Below, one piece after another: positions 16,234 through 22,870 of a stretch of DNA of 33,396 bases. The notes under the pieces were generated by a model that was not told the DNA's origin, ran no database searches, and saw only the letters and a list, made by a program, of their open reading frames with translations. Source of the stretch: Bacteroidaceae bacterium (GTDB taxonomy: Bacteria; Bacteroidota; Bacteroidia; Bacteroidales; Bacteroidaceae). Both the position numbers and the translations under genes were made by a program. Positions within the stretch are counted from its first letter, which is position 1; the number at the start of each line of letters is the position of its first letter. The stretch spans positions 1-33,396 of the forward strand of contig JAILEU010000038.1 in assembly GCA_024697785.1 (NCBI GenBank), given 5' to 3'.

Positions 16234-18129
16234 CTATTTGTTTTCTATACGATTTCCTAAAGTATAAGTCCCAGCAGCTATAGGAATAGTTAATCCATAC
16301 CTGATATCTTTAAGATTAAAATTATCTCTTTGTGATAGAGGGATTAAATGCCCGTGATTATCTCGTGTAATAACATCCGAAAGTTTTATTTGATTTGGCT
16401 CAAGAACGACAATCTCAGGCCTTTTTCCTGTTCTATTATTTAACACATTGCCAAGTTCAGCGGCATCAAAACCACTATCTTCTAATATTTTTCTTTCTGG
16501 AGCATTCATGTGATAGAAGGCGTCCACACCAACATTGCTGGGGTAATCTTTTGGAAAATTTGCTACTTTTTCAGCATTAAGATAGACATCATAAATTCTT
16601 CCACCAGACGTATCAATGTCTTGCATTAAATCTTTGGCCTTGTATCTTTCTGCATAACTTCTTTTAGGAGTAAAATAATAACCTTCTGTCCCAGTCCCTC
16701 TTCCTCCAGTTCTAGGAGGAACATGTCTGAATTCAACAATATCTGTATTAGGACTACCATGATAAAAATGTTTAGGCATTCCTACATCATCCAATAATAT
16801 TGTATTTCCCCTTGCTTGAAAATGTAAATCTCTTAATCGTTGAGCTTCTGCAATATCACCAGAATTAATAGCATCAAAATAAGCCATATCCCATCCAGCA
16901 TCAGAAATAGTGTGCATATTCTCTCTAGTTATCTTAGGAATACCCTCTGCCCATTCTTTAACAGGAGCCTCCATAGAAGCTTGCTTTAAGATTTTATTCC
17001 CTTGGGCTGCGCCGTCAGATGCTTGGGCTAAATTTTTATTCCTTTGGGCTGCTGAACCAGCTTTAGAAAAACCTGATAGAAGAGTTTCCATAGGATAGAA
17101 ATCCATAGGAGCTGAAACTAAAGTAGATAGCAAAGGACCAACAACATTATACCCTTGCTGCTGAGCATCATACATATACTGCCTTCCTTGTCTTGCAGCC
17201 GCATTCCTAAGTCCCTGTGGAGTCCATGAAGTACTTACTTCAACCTCTGGAAGCTGCACAGTACCATAGGTATCATATTCTCTTGAGTAGAAAGGATTTC
17301 TCTCACCTGTGTTAGGGTCAGTCTGATTCCATTTTACTATTTCACCAACAGCTTCATCAAATCCTCCGCCATCAGCAAACTCATTGTATGCCTGTCTTAT
17401 ATCATTAAGGTTAGTTATTCCATTCCTGACAGCTACTTTCATCATCTCTGATTTCTCTGTCATTGAGAGGTCATTCCACTGCTTCCTTTTGGTTTCTATC
17501 TGGCCACCTTCAGCCTTATAGGGAAGATTGGCCCATGTTCCCCAAAAGTTCTGTTCTATGGGGTTAATGCTGTCATTTACAGAAAACAAAGGAGCAGAGG
17601 CTTTTTTCTCTCTTTTAGAGACATTATTTTCTTCTTTTAAAAGTCTATCATATACTTGCTGTGCTACTTTCAGCCTGTTTCTATAAGATTCTTCCTTTCC
17701 TTTAGGACGTACATAGCCAAAACTAAATGCCCTATATATATCTTCCAAAGGAAGGTCTTGATTATTAAAATTGTTATAAGCATCTCTAAAAGAATTATAT
17801 CCACTACCAGCTCCTCCGTGTGTCCAACTTTTATGATCTATAGTATCATTTATTGACCTACGAAATTCTCTCAACTGATTAGCCAACTCTATGTCTGGAT
17901 CATTGGATGATATTCTGTATCTGTCATTCCCCCACTGCAAAAGCCCCTGATAAGTATCATTGGCACTTTTAGCAAGAGGGTTTCCTCCTGATTCTTCAAT
18001 TATTGTACCTAATACTGAAGCTCTTTGTTTAATAGGTAAATACTGAAGAGAATCATTTAATTCCAATAGTCTCTTTTCATTATAAGGTCTATTGTTTGTA
18101 GTCTTTATTCCTTTGAAATTTACAGGCAT
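16234..18129 (-). CDS. Lysozyme + ADP-ribosyltransferase polyvalent effector, phage-like
   Basis: A 631-residue mosaic protein. Residues about 25-165 resemble the phage tail lysozyme family: LGTIIEESGGNPLAK with candidate catalytic Glu45/46, then QGLLQWGNDRY and FSFGYVRPKGKEESYRNR. Residues 170-310 are a linker with ADGGGF and LPEVEVSTS, like glycine-rich linkers in phage virion proteins. Residues 310-445 hold helices and a weakly hydrophobic stretch. Residues about 450-585 match the ADP-ribosyltransferase domain of polyvalent proteins: H457 in KHFYHGS, GYYFTPKRSYAERYK (483-497), IYDVYLNAEKV and VVLEPNQIK (575-582). No signal peptide. A wall-cutting front with an NAD-dependent toxin at the rear suggests delivery into another cell or action at phage entry. 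Preceded by a perfect AGGAGG site; it starts 3 bp after the lipoprotein stop. Confidence 0.7.
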   Translation of the reverse strand: MPVNFKGIKTTNNRPYNEKRLLELNDSLQYLPIKQRASVLGTIIEESGGNPLAKSANDTYQGLLQWGNDRYRISSNDPDIELANQLREFRRSINDTIDHKSWTHGGAGSGYNSFRDAYNNFNNQDLPLEDIYRAFSFGYVRPKGKEESYRNRLKVAQQVYDRLLKEENNVSKREKKASAPLFSVNDSINPIEQNFWGTWANLPYKAEGGQIETKRKQWNDLSMTEKSEMMKVAVRNGITNLNDIRQAYNEFADGGGFDEAVGEIVKWNQTDPNTGERNPFYSREYDTYGTVQLPEVEVSTSWTPQGLRNAAARQGRQYMYDAQQQGYNVVGPLLSTLVSAPMDFYPMETLLSGFSKAGSAAQRNKNLAQASDGAAQGNKILKQASMEAPVKEWAEGIPKITRENMHTISDAGWDMAYFDAINSGDIAEAQRLRDLHFQARGNTILLDDVGMPKHFYHGSPNTDIVEFRHVPPRTGGRGTGTEGYYFTPKRSYAERYKAKDLMQDIDTSGGRIYDVYLNAEKVANFPKDYPSNVGVDAFYHMNAPERKILEDSGFDAAELGNVLNNRTGKRPEIVVLEPNQIKLSDVITRDNHGHLIPLSQRDNFNLKDIRYGLTIPIAAGTYTLGNRIENK

Positions 18130-18132
18130 ATT

Positions 18133-18447
18133 TTATTCCTCCTTTCTTCTAGGGTAATTTGTGTAATCAGTATACAAATAGCAGATAGTATCTCCATATT
18201 CATTTATTATATATCCAATTCCTACTGATCCATATCTGTCTTCTCCACACCATATTGAATCATAGTATTCATAATTATACTTTCTATCTACTCTTTTGTA
18301 GTATCCGTAATGTCTATATTCATCGCTTGCACTATCATAGTTGATAATAGTTTCCTCGAAACTCTTAGTAACAACGCCATTTACATGTGTGTTACAACAG
18401 ATGCACAAAAGAACTGTACAAAATAACAAACTATATATCTTCTTCAT
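18133..18447 (-). CDS. Small lipoprotein, first gene of the effector operon
   Basis: Counted from the ATG at 18447, 104 residues: MKKIYSLLFCTVLLCICCNTH is a lipoprotein signal peptide with cysteines at the lipobox position. The mature part is about 80 residues, rich in Tyr and Asp, with no recognised domain. A longer frame to 18666 was rejected because it runs through a consensus promoter (18462-18493) and an older gene. It ends 3 bp before the lysozyme-ART start. Possible roles, both inference: a periplasmic inhibitor protecting the producer from the lysozyme domain, or an outer-membrane spanin-like lysis protein. Confidence 0.65.
   Translation of the reverse strand: MKKIYSLLFCTVLLCICCNTHVNGVVTKSFEETIINYDSASDEYRHYGYYKRVDRKYNYEYYDSIWCGEDRYGSVGIGYIINEYGDTICYLYTDYTNYPRRKEE
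18138..18143 (-). promoter_or_regulatory. Perfect Shine-Dalgarno site of the lysozyme-ART gene
   Basis: AGGAGG on the minus strand, 8 bp before the ATG at 18129, inside the last codons of the lipoprotein gene. Core genes in this window show no such site, so strong SD use here points to a phage or foreign origin and fixes the start codon. Confidence 0.7.
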
Positions 18448-18461
18448 AGTCATATTTTTTG

Positions 18462-18493
18462 CAAAAGTAAGCATTAACCAATTATTTTCCAAA
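18462..18493 (-). promoter_or_regulatory. Promoter of the lipoprotein-effector-immunity operon
   Basis: On the minus strand TTTG (18490-18493), 20 bases, TACTTTTG (18462-18469) is a perfect Bacteroidota promoter. The -7 box lies 14 bp before the ATG at 18447. It begins just after the stop of the upstream small gene, so the three downstream genes form their own unit. Confidence 0.75.
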
Positions 18494-18796
18494 TTATTTA
18501 TGTGGAATAAACCAGGAATAGTCAGCAAGCCACCCGTTTCTCCTTGCCTTATGGTAAGCAGATGTACTTCCTTTCTGAAAATCAAGAAGCTTAGTGTACT
18601 GTCTTGCAATGTTATACACCTCTTCGTAGGTATATGGCTTATGCAGCTTACGAGTAAACCAGTCAAATGAATCCATCCACTTGTTCCTTATAGCTGCCTT
18701 GTAAGCACTCTCATTCCTGTCATGCATCTCCATAGGAGTCTCGCATTCCTTGGCTATGTTATAGCAGTCAGTATATGTGTATTGCTTCTGTTTCAT
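18494..18796 (-). CDS. Small protein of two ~45-residue repeats, phage-like
   Basis: A 100-residue protein made of two similar halves: residues 6-48 (YTYTDCYNIAKECE ... SAYKAAIRNKWMDSFDWF) and 54-98 (YTYEEVYNIARQYT ... SAYHKARRNGWLADYSWF). Each half follows the plan Y-T-Y-x-x-x-Y-N-I-A, a spacer, then A-Y-(8 residues)-W-x-x-(D/S)-(F/Y)-x-W-F. This repeat type occurs in phages and beside homing endonucleases, where a DNA-binding role is suspected; that is recalled, not searched. The product is basic in its second half. It lies 1 bp after the end of the broken gene upstream. Function unknown. Confidence 0.6.
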   Translation of the reverse strand: MKQKQYTYTDCYNIAKECETPMEMHDRNESAYKAAIRNKWMDSFDWFTRKLHKPYTYEEVYNIARQYTKLLDFQKGSTSAYHKARRNGWLADYSWFIPHK

Positions 18797-18797
18797 C

Positions 18798-19124
18798 TTA
18801 CTTTATAATCTCTATGTACCTGCTGACCCCATTCTTCGTATAGGGATTCTTCTCTACAACATCTACATTCAGCACGGTGTGCTTCTTCTGAAACCATCTG
18901 ATAAAGAATACTTTGCTTGGAGGGTCGACTGTCTCCCTTTTGGTAGAGACTACTATGTGCTTCTCGCTTATGAAGTCTGGCTGGACTGCTATGGTGGAAG
19001 GATACCTAAAACCTAGCTCAAGGCTGTACCAGTTATCCTTGATGAGAGTGTCCAGCCTGAAATCAGGCTCCTTGAATATAGTATCCTTCAGAACTATGGC
19101 GTCCTTCCTTGAGAACTCAGACAC
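18798..19124 (-). CDS. C-terminal fragment of a broken DUF6549-like phage protein
   Basis: A 108-residue frame from a GTG. It contains RYPSTIAVQPDFISEKHIVV, KRETVDPPSKVFF and WFQKKHTVLNVDVVEKNPY, resembling the C-terminal half of small coiled-coil membrane proteins of Bacteroidales phages annotated DUF6549 (from memory). The frame continues upstream through a single in-frame TAG at 19149 into matching coding sequence, so the natural protein began further up. Either the TAG is a nonsense mutation, or it is read as glutamine, as in some crAss-like phages. The usual N-terminal membrane helix is absent. Confidence 0.5.
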   Translation of the reverse strand: MSEFSRKDAIVLKDTIFKEPDFRLDTLIKDNWYSLELGFRYPSTIAVQPDFISEKHIVVSTKRETVDPPSKVFFIRWFQKKHTVLNVDVVEKNPYTKNGVSRYIEIIK

Positions 19125-19148
19125 TACCTGCTGAAGACTCTTGAGATT

Positions 19149-19352
19149 CTAGTCCTTTATCCTGGGCTGTCTCCTTGTATCATCGAGTGCCTTAATTATA
19201 GAGTCATTGAAGTATTCAAGCTGATTAACCGTCAGCTGTAAAGCTGAGTTCCTTTCACTAGGTACAAAGGACTGTATCACCTCGGCCGTCACCAACTTTC
19301 TTAGTGGTGTGTCATGGCATGATTGCTCAAAATTCAATGTAGAGTGCGTCAC
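19149..19352 (-). pseudogene. N-terminal part of the same broken gene, fused to foreign DNA
   Basis: VIQSFVPSERNSALQLTVNQL (from about 19288 downward) followed by a helical stretch ending in RRQPRIKD joins, across TAG, to NLKSLQQVVSEF. This looks like the coiled-coil half of a DUF6549-like protein. Upstream of about 19290 the similarity stops and the frame runs into unrelated sequence, so the phage-derived block probably ends here. Confidence 0.45.
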
Positions 19353-19566
19353 TAACTGGACACATCTATTTGCGGAACGGGATGTGACCTACGAGCCATC
19401 TATCATAAATAACTTTGTCTCTTTCGTTGATTATATGTCATGTAGTGCAGAAACCTACACTTCTCTTGGTGGCTCCAATGGCTGTGCAGACCAACTCACG
19501 AATCGGGATGGTACGAAGAAACTTGGTTTGGAGGCACCAACCAAGAAGAAAGGGCAATCTTATTGA
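19309..19566 (+). CDS. Possible 3' remnant of an unknown gene
   Basis: An 85-residue plus-strand frame beginning at a GTG inside the junction. The part from NWTHLFAERDVTYEPSIINNF to GTKKLGLEAPTKKKGQSY has the composition of a real coding C-terminus, while the first 15 residues overlap the end of the phage-like block on the other strand. It probably represents the tail of a gene cut by insertion or deletion. No family is recognised and expression is unlikely. Confidence 0.3.
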   Translation: MSWHDCSKFNVECVTNWTHLFAERDVTYEPSIINNFVSFVDYMSCSAETYTSLGGSNGCADQLTNRDGTKKLGLEAPTKKKGQSY

Positions 19567-19582
19567 AACGATTAATGTTATT

Positions 19583-19631
19583 CAGTTGGAGCGATTTGCA
19601 GCAAATTTTGCCTGCAAGTCGCTCTCAACTG
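19583..19631. repeat. Long hairpin between remnant and DUF2971 gene
   Basis: The arms 19583-19601 and 19612-19631 form a 19-bp stem with one bulged T and a G-U pair; the loop is 10 bases. There is no T run after it, so it is not a typical terminator. It could be a transposon or recombination end. Confidence 0.55.
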
Positions 19632-19694
19632 TTAAAATGTAGCTAAAAGGCGAAGAATCTTTTGGCAAATTGGCCGTATTTTAAGAATTATGAT

Positions 19695-19702
19695 TATCTT
19701 TG
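19695..19702 (+). promoter_or_regulatory. -7 element (TATCTTTG) for the DUF2971 gene
   Basis: A perfect TAnnTTTG match, 50 bp upstream of the ATG at 19753, with an imperfect -33 (TTGG at about 19670) 21 bp away. Confidence 0.5.
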
Positions 19703-19752
19703 TGGTCAAAAAAAGACAATTCTAAATAAGAATAGTTGTCAGTAATACATAT

Positions 19753-20604
19753 ATGAGCATAAAGGAGCAATTTGAAAAGACAGAAAAGTTGTATCATTTC
19801 ACATCGTTTGATACAGCCCTGAAGATTATCGGGTCTAATCGTCTGCGATTTGGAAGATTGAACAACATGAATGATATTCATGAAAATGATAAGATAGTGT
19901 TTGTTGATGCCAATAACCATCCAATTGACAAGTTTCCGTCAGATGCGCTTGATACATTGTATGACGGAATATACAAATATCGACAAATTAGTCTAACAGC
20001 CGATGGCAAGGAAGGCGACAAAGATGGGTTTGATTTGCATCAAATGTGGGGCTTGTATGCAGATAAAGGAGAAGGCGTATGCCTCGTATTTGACAAGAAA
20101 GAACTGGAAAAGGGATTTGATCCTGCCGTTTTACATGATAGGGTGTCGTATGACAAGGCTGTAGAATCATATTATGTGTCTATTTCAAACAACCCAAGTG
20201 AAATTGCCCGAGAAGTAAAGGAACATGCTAGTAGTATATTCTTTCATAAGCGTAAAGAGTGGGAGCATGAACAAGAATATAGATTGCTAAAAAAATGTCC
20301 CATCTCAATGAGAGAAGAGTGTCTGTTTTTAGGTCATGCATTGAAATTTGTTATCCTATCGTCCAAACTTCGTAATATTGATGAATTTCTTTATTTCAAG
20401 AAGATAAAAGAAATCAAAGAAAAGGTTAAAAAAGTAGAAATTGCCAGAAATGTTGGGAATACAGGAAAAATACCAGTCCTCATATATGGGAATGGTCTTT
20501 TTGGCTATGCTCTATGTACAGAAGATGGCGAAGAAGAATTATGGAACTCAAAAGACGGGTATGATATTTTAGTGATTGGCGAGAATTGCGAACTTTACAT
20601 ATAG
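19753..20604 (+). CDS. DUF2971 domain protein
   Basis: A 283-residue cytoplasmic protein. Its opening LYHFTSFDTALKIIGSNRLRFGRLNNMNDIHEN (14-46) is the DUF2971 signature: an H-F/Y-T-S motif, an A-L-K-I-I helix and the MND-E turn. Later landmarks are WGLYADKGEGVCLVFDK (99-115) and FFHKRKEWEHEQEYRLL (about 165-181). The layout recalls ADP-ribosyltransferase-like folds, and DUF2971 genes are frequent in defence islands; the biochemical activity is unproven. It stands on the plus strand with its own promoter, followed after 165 bp by a leucine-rich-repeat gene of similar low GC. Codon use is clearly more AT-rich than the core genes. Confidence 0.8.
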   Translation: MSIKEQFEKTEKLYHFTSFDTALKIIGSNRLRFGRLNNMNDIHENDKIVFVDANNHPIDKFPSDALDTLYDGIYKYRQISLTADGKEGDKDGFDLHQMWGLYADKGEGVCLVFDKKELEKGFDPAVLHDRVSYDKAVESYYVSISNNPSEIAREVKEHASSIFFHKRKEWEHEQEYRLLKKCPISMREECLFLGHALKFVILSSKLRNIDEFLYFKKIKEIKEKVKKVEIARNVGNTGKIPVLIYGNGLFGYALCTEDGEEELWNSKDGYDILVIGENCELYI

Positions 20605-20769
20605 ATGTTAAGATATTGAACGATTATCAATTTAGAAGAATTGCCCAGAAACTGTCTTATATTTCTTCTTATTATTAAATAATTTGATGAGAGTGACAGG
20701 TTTCATTCATCATTCTAAAACATTAGAAACAGCGAAATTATAAATTACAGAATTTTACATTGGTTAAAT

Positions 20770-22569
20770 ATGAATACTTTTATTTTGGATCTTTCTGACT
20801 CTAAAACTTCTAAGTTAGTATATCATACTACACTTTTGAATGAGATCTCGATTTTGTGTGATATTCCAATCGATACAGATTGTATAAAGGTAATAGGCAC
20901 AATTGACTTCCAAAGTGTCGTGTTTGACAGGAAATTCTATAGTGCAATTAAAGGGAACATTGACATTCTTGATCTGAGTAAACTTAAATCATCAGGTTCT
21001 TATAATTACTTGCATTTAGGCCTTAACGACTGCTTGGGAAGGAAAAAAATAAAGGAAATTATTCTTCCTGATAAATTAAATAATATGCCCATGATACGCA
21101 ATCTTTCAGAATTGAGAAAAATAGTCGCGCTTGGGCTCACTACGTTTAACAATGAAATTCAAACGGACTGTATGTGTAGCCCAAACTTAAGTGACTGTCC
21201 AAAACTAGAAGAAATTGTTTTCGGGTCCAATATTAAAAATATAACAATAAGAAATTGTTCCATAAAGAGAATAAATATTCCGGAAAGCAATGGTCTGCTG
21301 CAATTGGAGCCCTATGGATTGGCTTATAACAAAGAACTTGAAGAAGTACACATCCCTCAAGATGTGAGAGGACTGCCTATTAGATTATTTGAAGGATGTA
21401 TAAAATTGAGAACCATAACGGGTGGTACTGGTCTTGAAGAAATTGGATTCGGGGCATTTGGTGGATGCATTAATATTATCAGCATTCCGTTTAGAATAGA
21501 ATTGTTAAAGGAAAACCAATTCATATCTCATGATAACTGGATGCAGTATGAACCTGAAGACCATCATACAAGTCGATGGAGTCATGGAGATTGTTCTCAT
21601 TGTCCTAAAGGTAAATGGTCTGAAAAACGTCATGAATGGAATGCAGGATGTAATTGGAAAAAATACTATTGCCGTGACGACGAACAGCGTAAGTGGAAAC
21701 CATATAAAAGAGGTGTAGTTATAGAAAATGGCTATATTTGGTGTTTTGATGATTTTAAATATTATAAGACAGATATTGAGGTTGACTGGTGGCATAAGCC
21801 TAAAAGCGTGCATAAATATGTTGAGTTCATATCTCCTGATATAACATTTATCTCTGAAGGAAATTATGTGAGTGTCAATTACAATCCACAGGAAAGGAAG
21901 GCATCTGAGCTTTCATTTCCCAATAACAAATTGGCAAAAGTGATTAATTCTTTTTTTGAAGATATATCTTATGAACAAATTGTGAGTGAAATAACAAGAA
22001 AGGTAGACGAACTTGATATAGATTCTATAATAGATTCATTTTCTACGACATTTTCTCACAATAATTATTATAATACGAGGAACAAAGCTATAGAGGGCGA
22101 AAGGTACAATCTTGATAGAAGCGCCAAGTATACAGATGAATACCTCATAAAACTATTACCTCCTATACTTGAACACCATGATGATAGAACTGCATGTATT
22201 GTGCACGATTCAGATTACGTTAATCCTTATAAAAAGAAATTTGATTTTGAACTATGCTTTAGCACTTTTGATAAAAAGAAGGAAGAAAACGAGTACTTTA
22301 TAGATGATATAATTACTTCTTTTCCAAGAACTGGCGACTTTCTAAGAGACGCTTGTGATTTAAGAAAAGAGGACGATGATATACGCAAAAGAGCTCGAGA
22401 AAAATATAACAGAAAAGATCATATTGATTATTTGGTCAATTGCAAAATCTCAGAAATTACAAATAAAAAGTTGGAGATAGAATCTAGGCTTCACATAAGG
22501 CAGGCAGAAAAAGAATTTTATCGGCATAATAAAAAAATTCATGAACATCAGCAATACCGGGTAATATGA
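20770..22569 (+). CDS. Cytoplasmic leucine-rich-repeat protein with novel C-terminus
   Basis: A 599-residue protein without signal peptide or membrane segments. Residues about 50-245 are BspA-type leucine-rich repeats, seen as recurring strands such as LRKIVALGLTTF, LEEIVFGSNIKNI, LEEVHIPQDVRGL and LEEIGFGAFGGCINIISI. Residues about 260-335 form a Trp/Cys/His-rich segment (HHTSRWSHGDCSHCPKGKW ... CNWKKYYCRDD) that could bind zinc. The rest is mostly helical and highly charged, ending in a Lys/Glu/His-rich coiled-coil-like tail (540-599). I do not recognise the C-terminal half. BspA repeats are usually on surface proteins; the lack of export signals suggests intracellular sensing, compatible with a defence role beside DUF2971. 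That is inference. Confidence 0.75.
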   Translation: MNTFILDLSDSKTSKLVYHTTLLNEISILCDIPIDTDCIKVIGTIDFQSVVFDRKFYSAIKGNIDILDLSKLKSSGSYNYLHLGLNDCLGRKKIKEIILPDKLNNMPMIRNLSELRKIVALGLTTFNNEIQTDCMCSPNLSDCPKLEEIVFGSNIKNITIRNCSIKRINIPESNGLLQLEPYGLAYNKELEEVHIPQDVRGLPIRLFEGCIKLRTITGGTGLEEIGFGAFGGCINIISIPFRIELLKENQFISHDNWMQYEPEDHHTSRWSHGDCSHCPKGKWSEKRHEWNAGCNWKKYYCRDDEQRKWKPYKRGVVIENGYIWCFDDFKYYKTDIEVDWWHKPKSVHKYVEFISPDITFISEGNYVSVNYNPQERKASELSFPNNKLAKVINSFFEDISYEQIVSEITRKVDELDIDSIIDSFSTTFSHNNYYNTRNKAIEGERYNLDRSAKYTDEYLIKLLPPILEHHDDRTACIVHDSDYVNPYKKKFDFELCFSTFDKKKEENEYFIDDIITSFPRTGDFLRDACDLRKEDDDIRKRAREKYNRKDHIDYLVNCKISEITNKKLEIESRLHIRQAEKEFYRHNKKIHEHQQYRVI

Positions 22570-22782
22570 ATGCATTTGGGTAAAGACTATTATTGTGTAA
22601 AAGGTGTAAAAGGGAAAAAAGTAATCAGTCCTTGAAAATAATAGCTATCTCCGATATCGTTTTCCTTTACTGACTCCGTGAGCGATACCATAGAAAGTAT
22701 TCATAAAAGGGGCTCTATGTAATAGCATTGATATTATTGATAGTTTGATTTTATATGCGGATATACAAAACTTTATAGGATT

Positions 22783-22866
22783 ATGGCACTATCAATAAAC
22801 ATGGAAGATTTTCTGAACAAACAGAAGATTGAATCCAACAGGATTGAGTTAAAAAAGATACATTAA
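22783..22866 (+). pseudogene. 27-codon stub of an AlbA_2/RecG-like gene
   Basis: The stub reads MALSINMEDFLNKQKIESN and continues RIELKKIH before a stop. This is the usual beginning of AlbA_2 plus ATPase proteins (M-A-L-x-I-N-x-E-D, K-Q-K-I-E-S-N-R-I-E-F-K-K), cut right after the conserved lysines. The next, different AlbA protein starts 4 bp later. The preceding stretch 22570-22782 shows no gene or clear promoter. Confidence 0.6.
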
Positions 22867-22870
22867 TTAT

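Noticed and set aside
15806..16260. Reading the TAG stops of the effector and immunity genes as glutamine
   Set aside because: Read-through would add only 11 and 18 residues before TAA, and both proteins end naturally in E-N-K; ordinary termination is the simpler reading.
20770..22569. Surface-exposed BspA-like adhesin
   Set aside because: There is no signal peptide, lipobox or C-terminal sorting domain, so surface location is unsupported.
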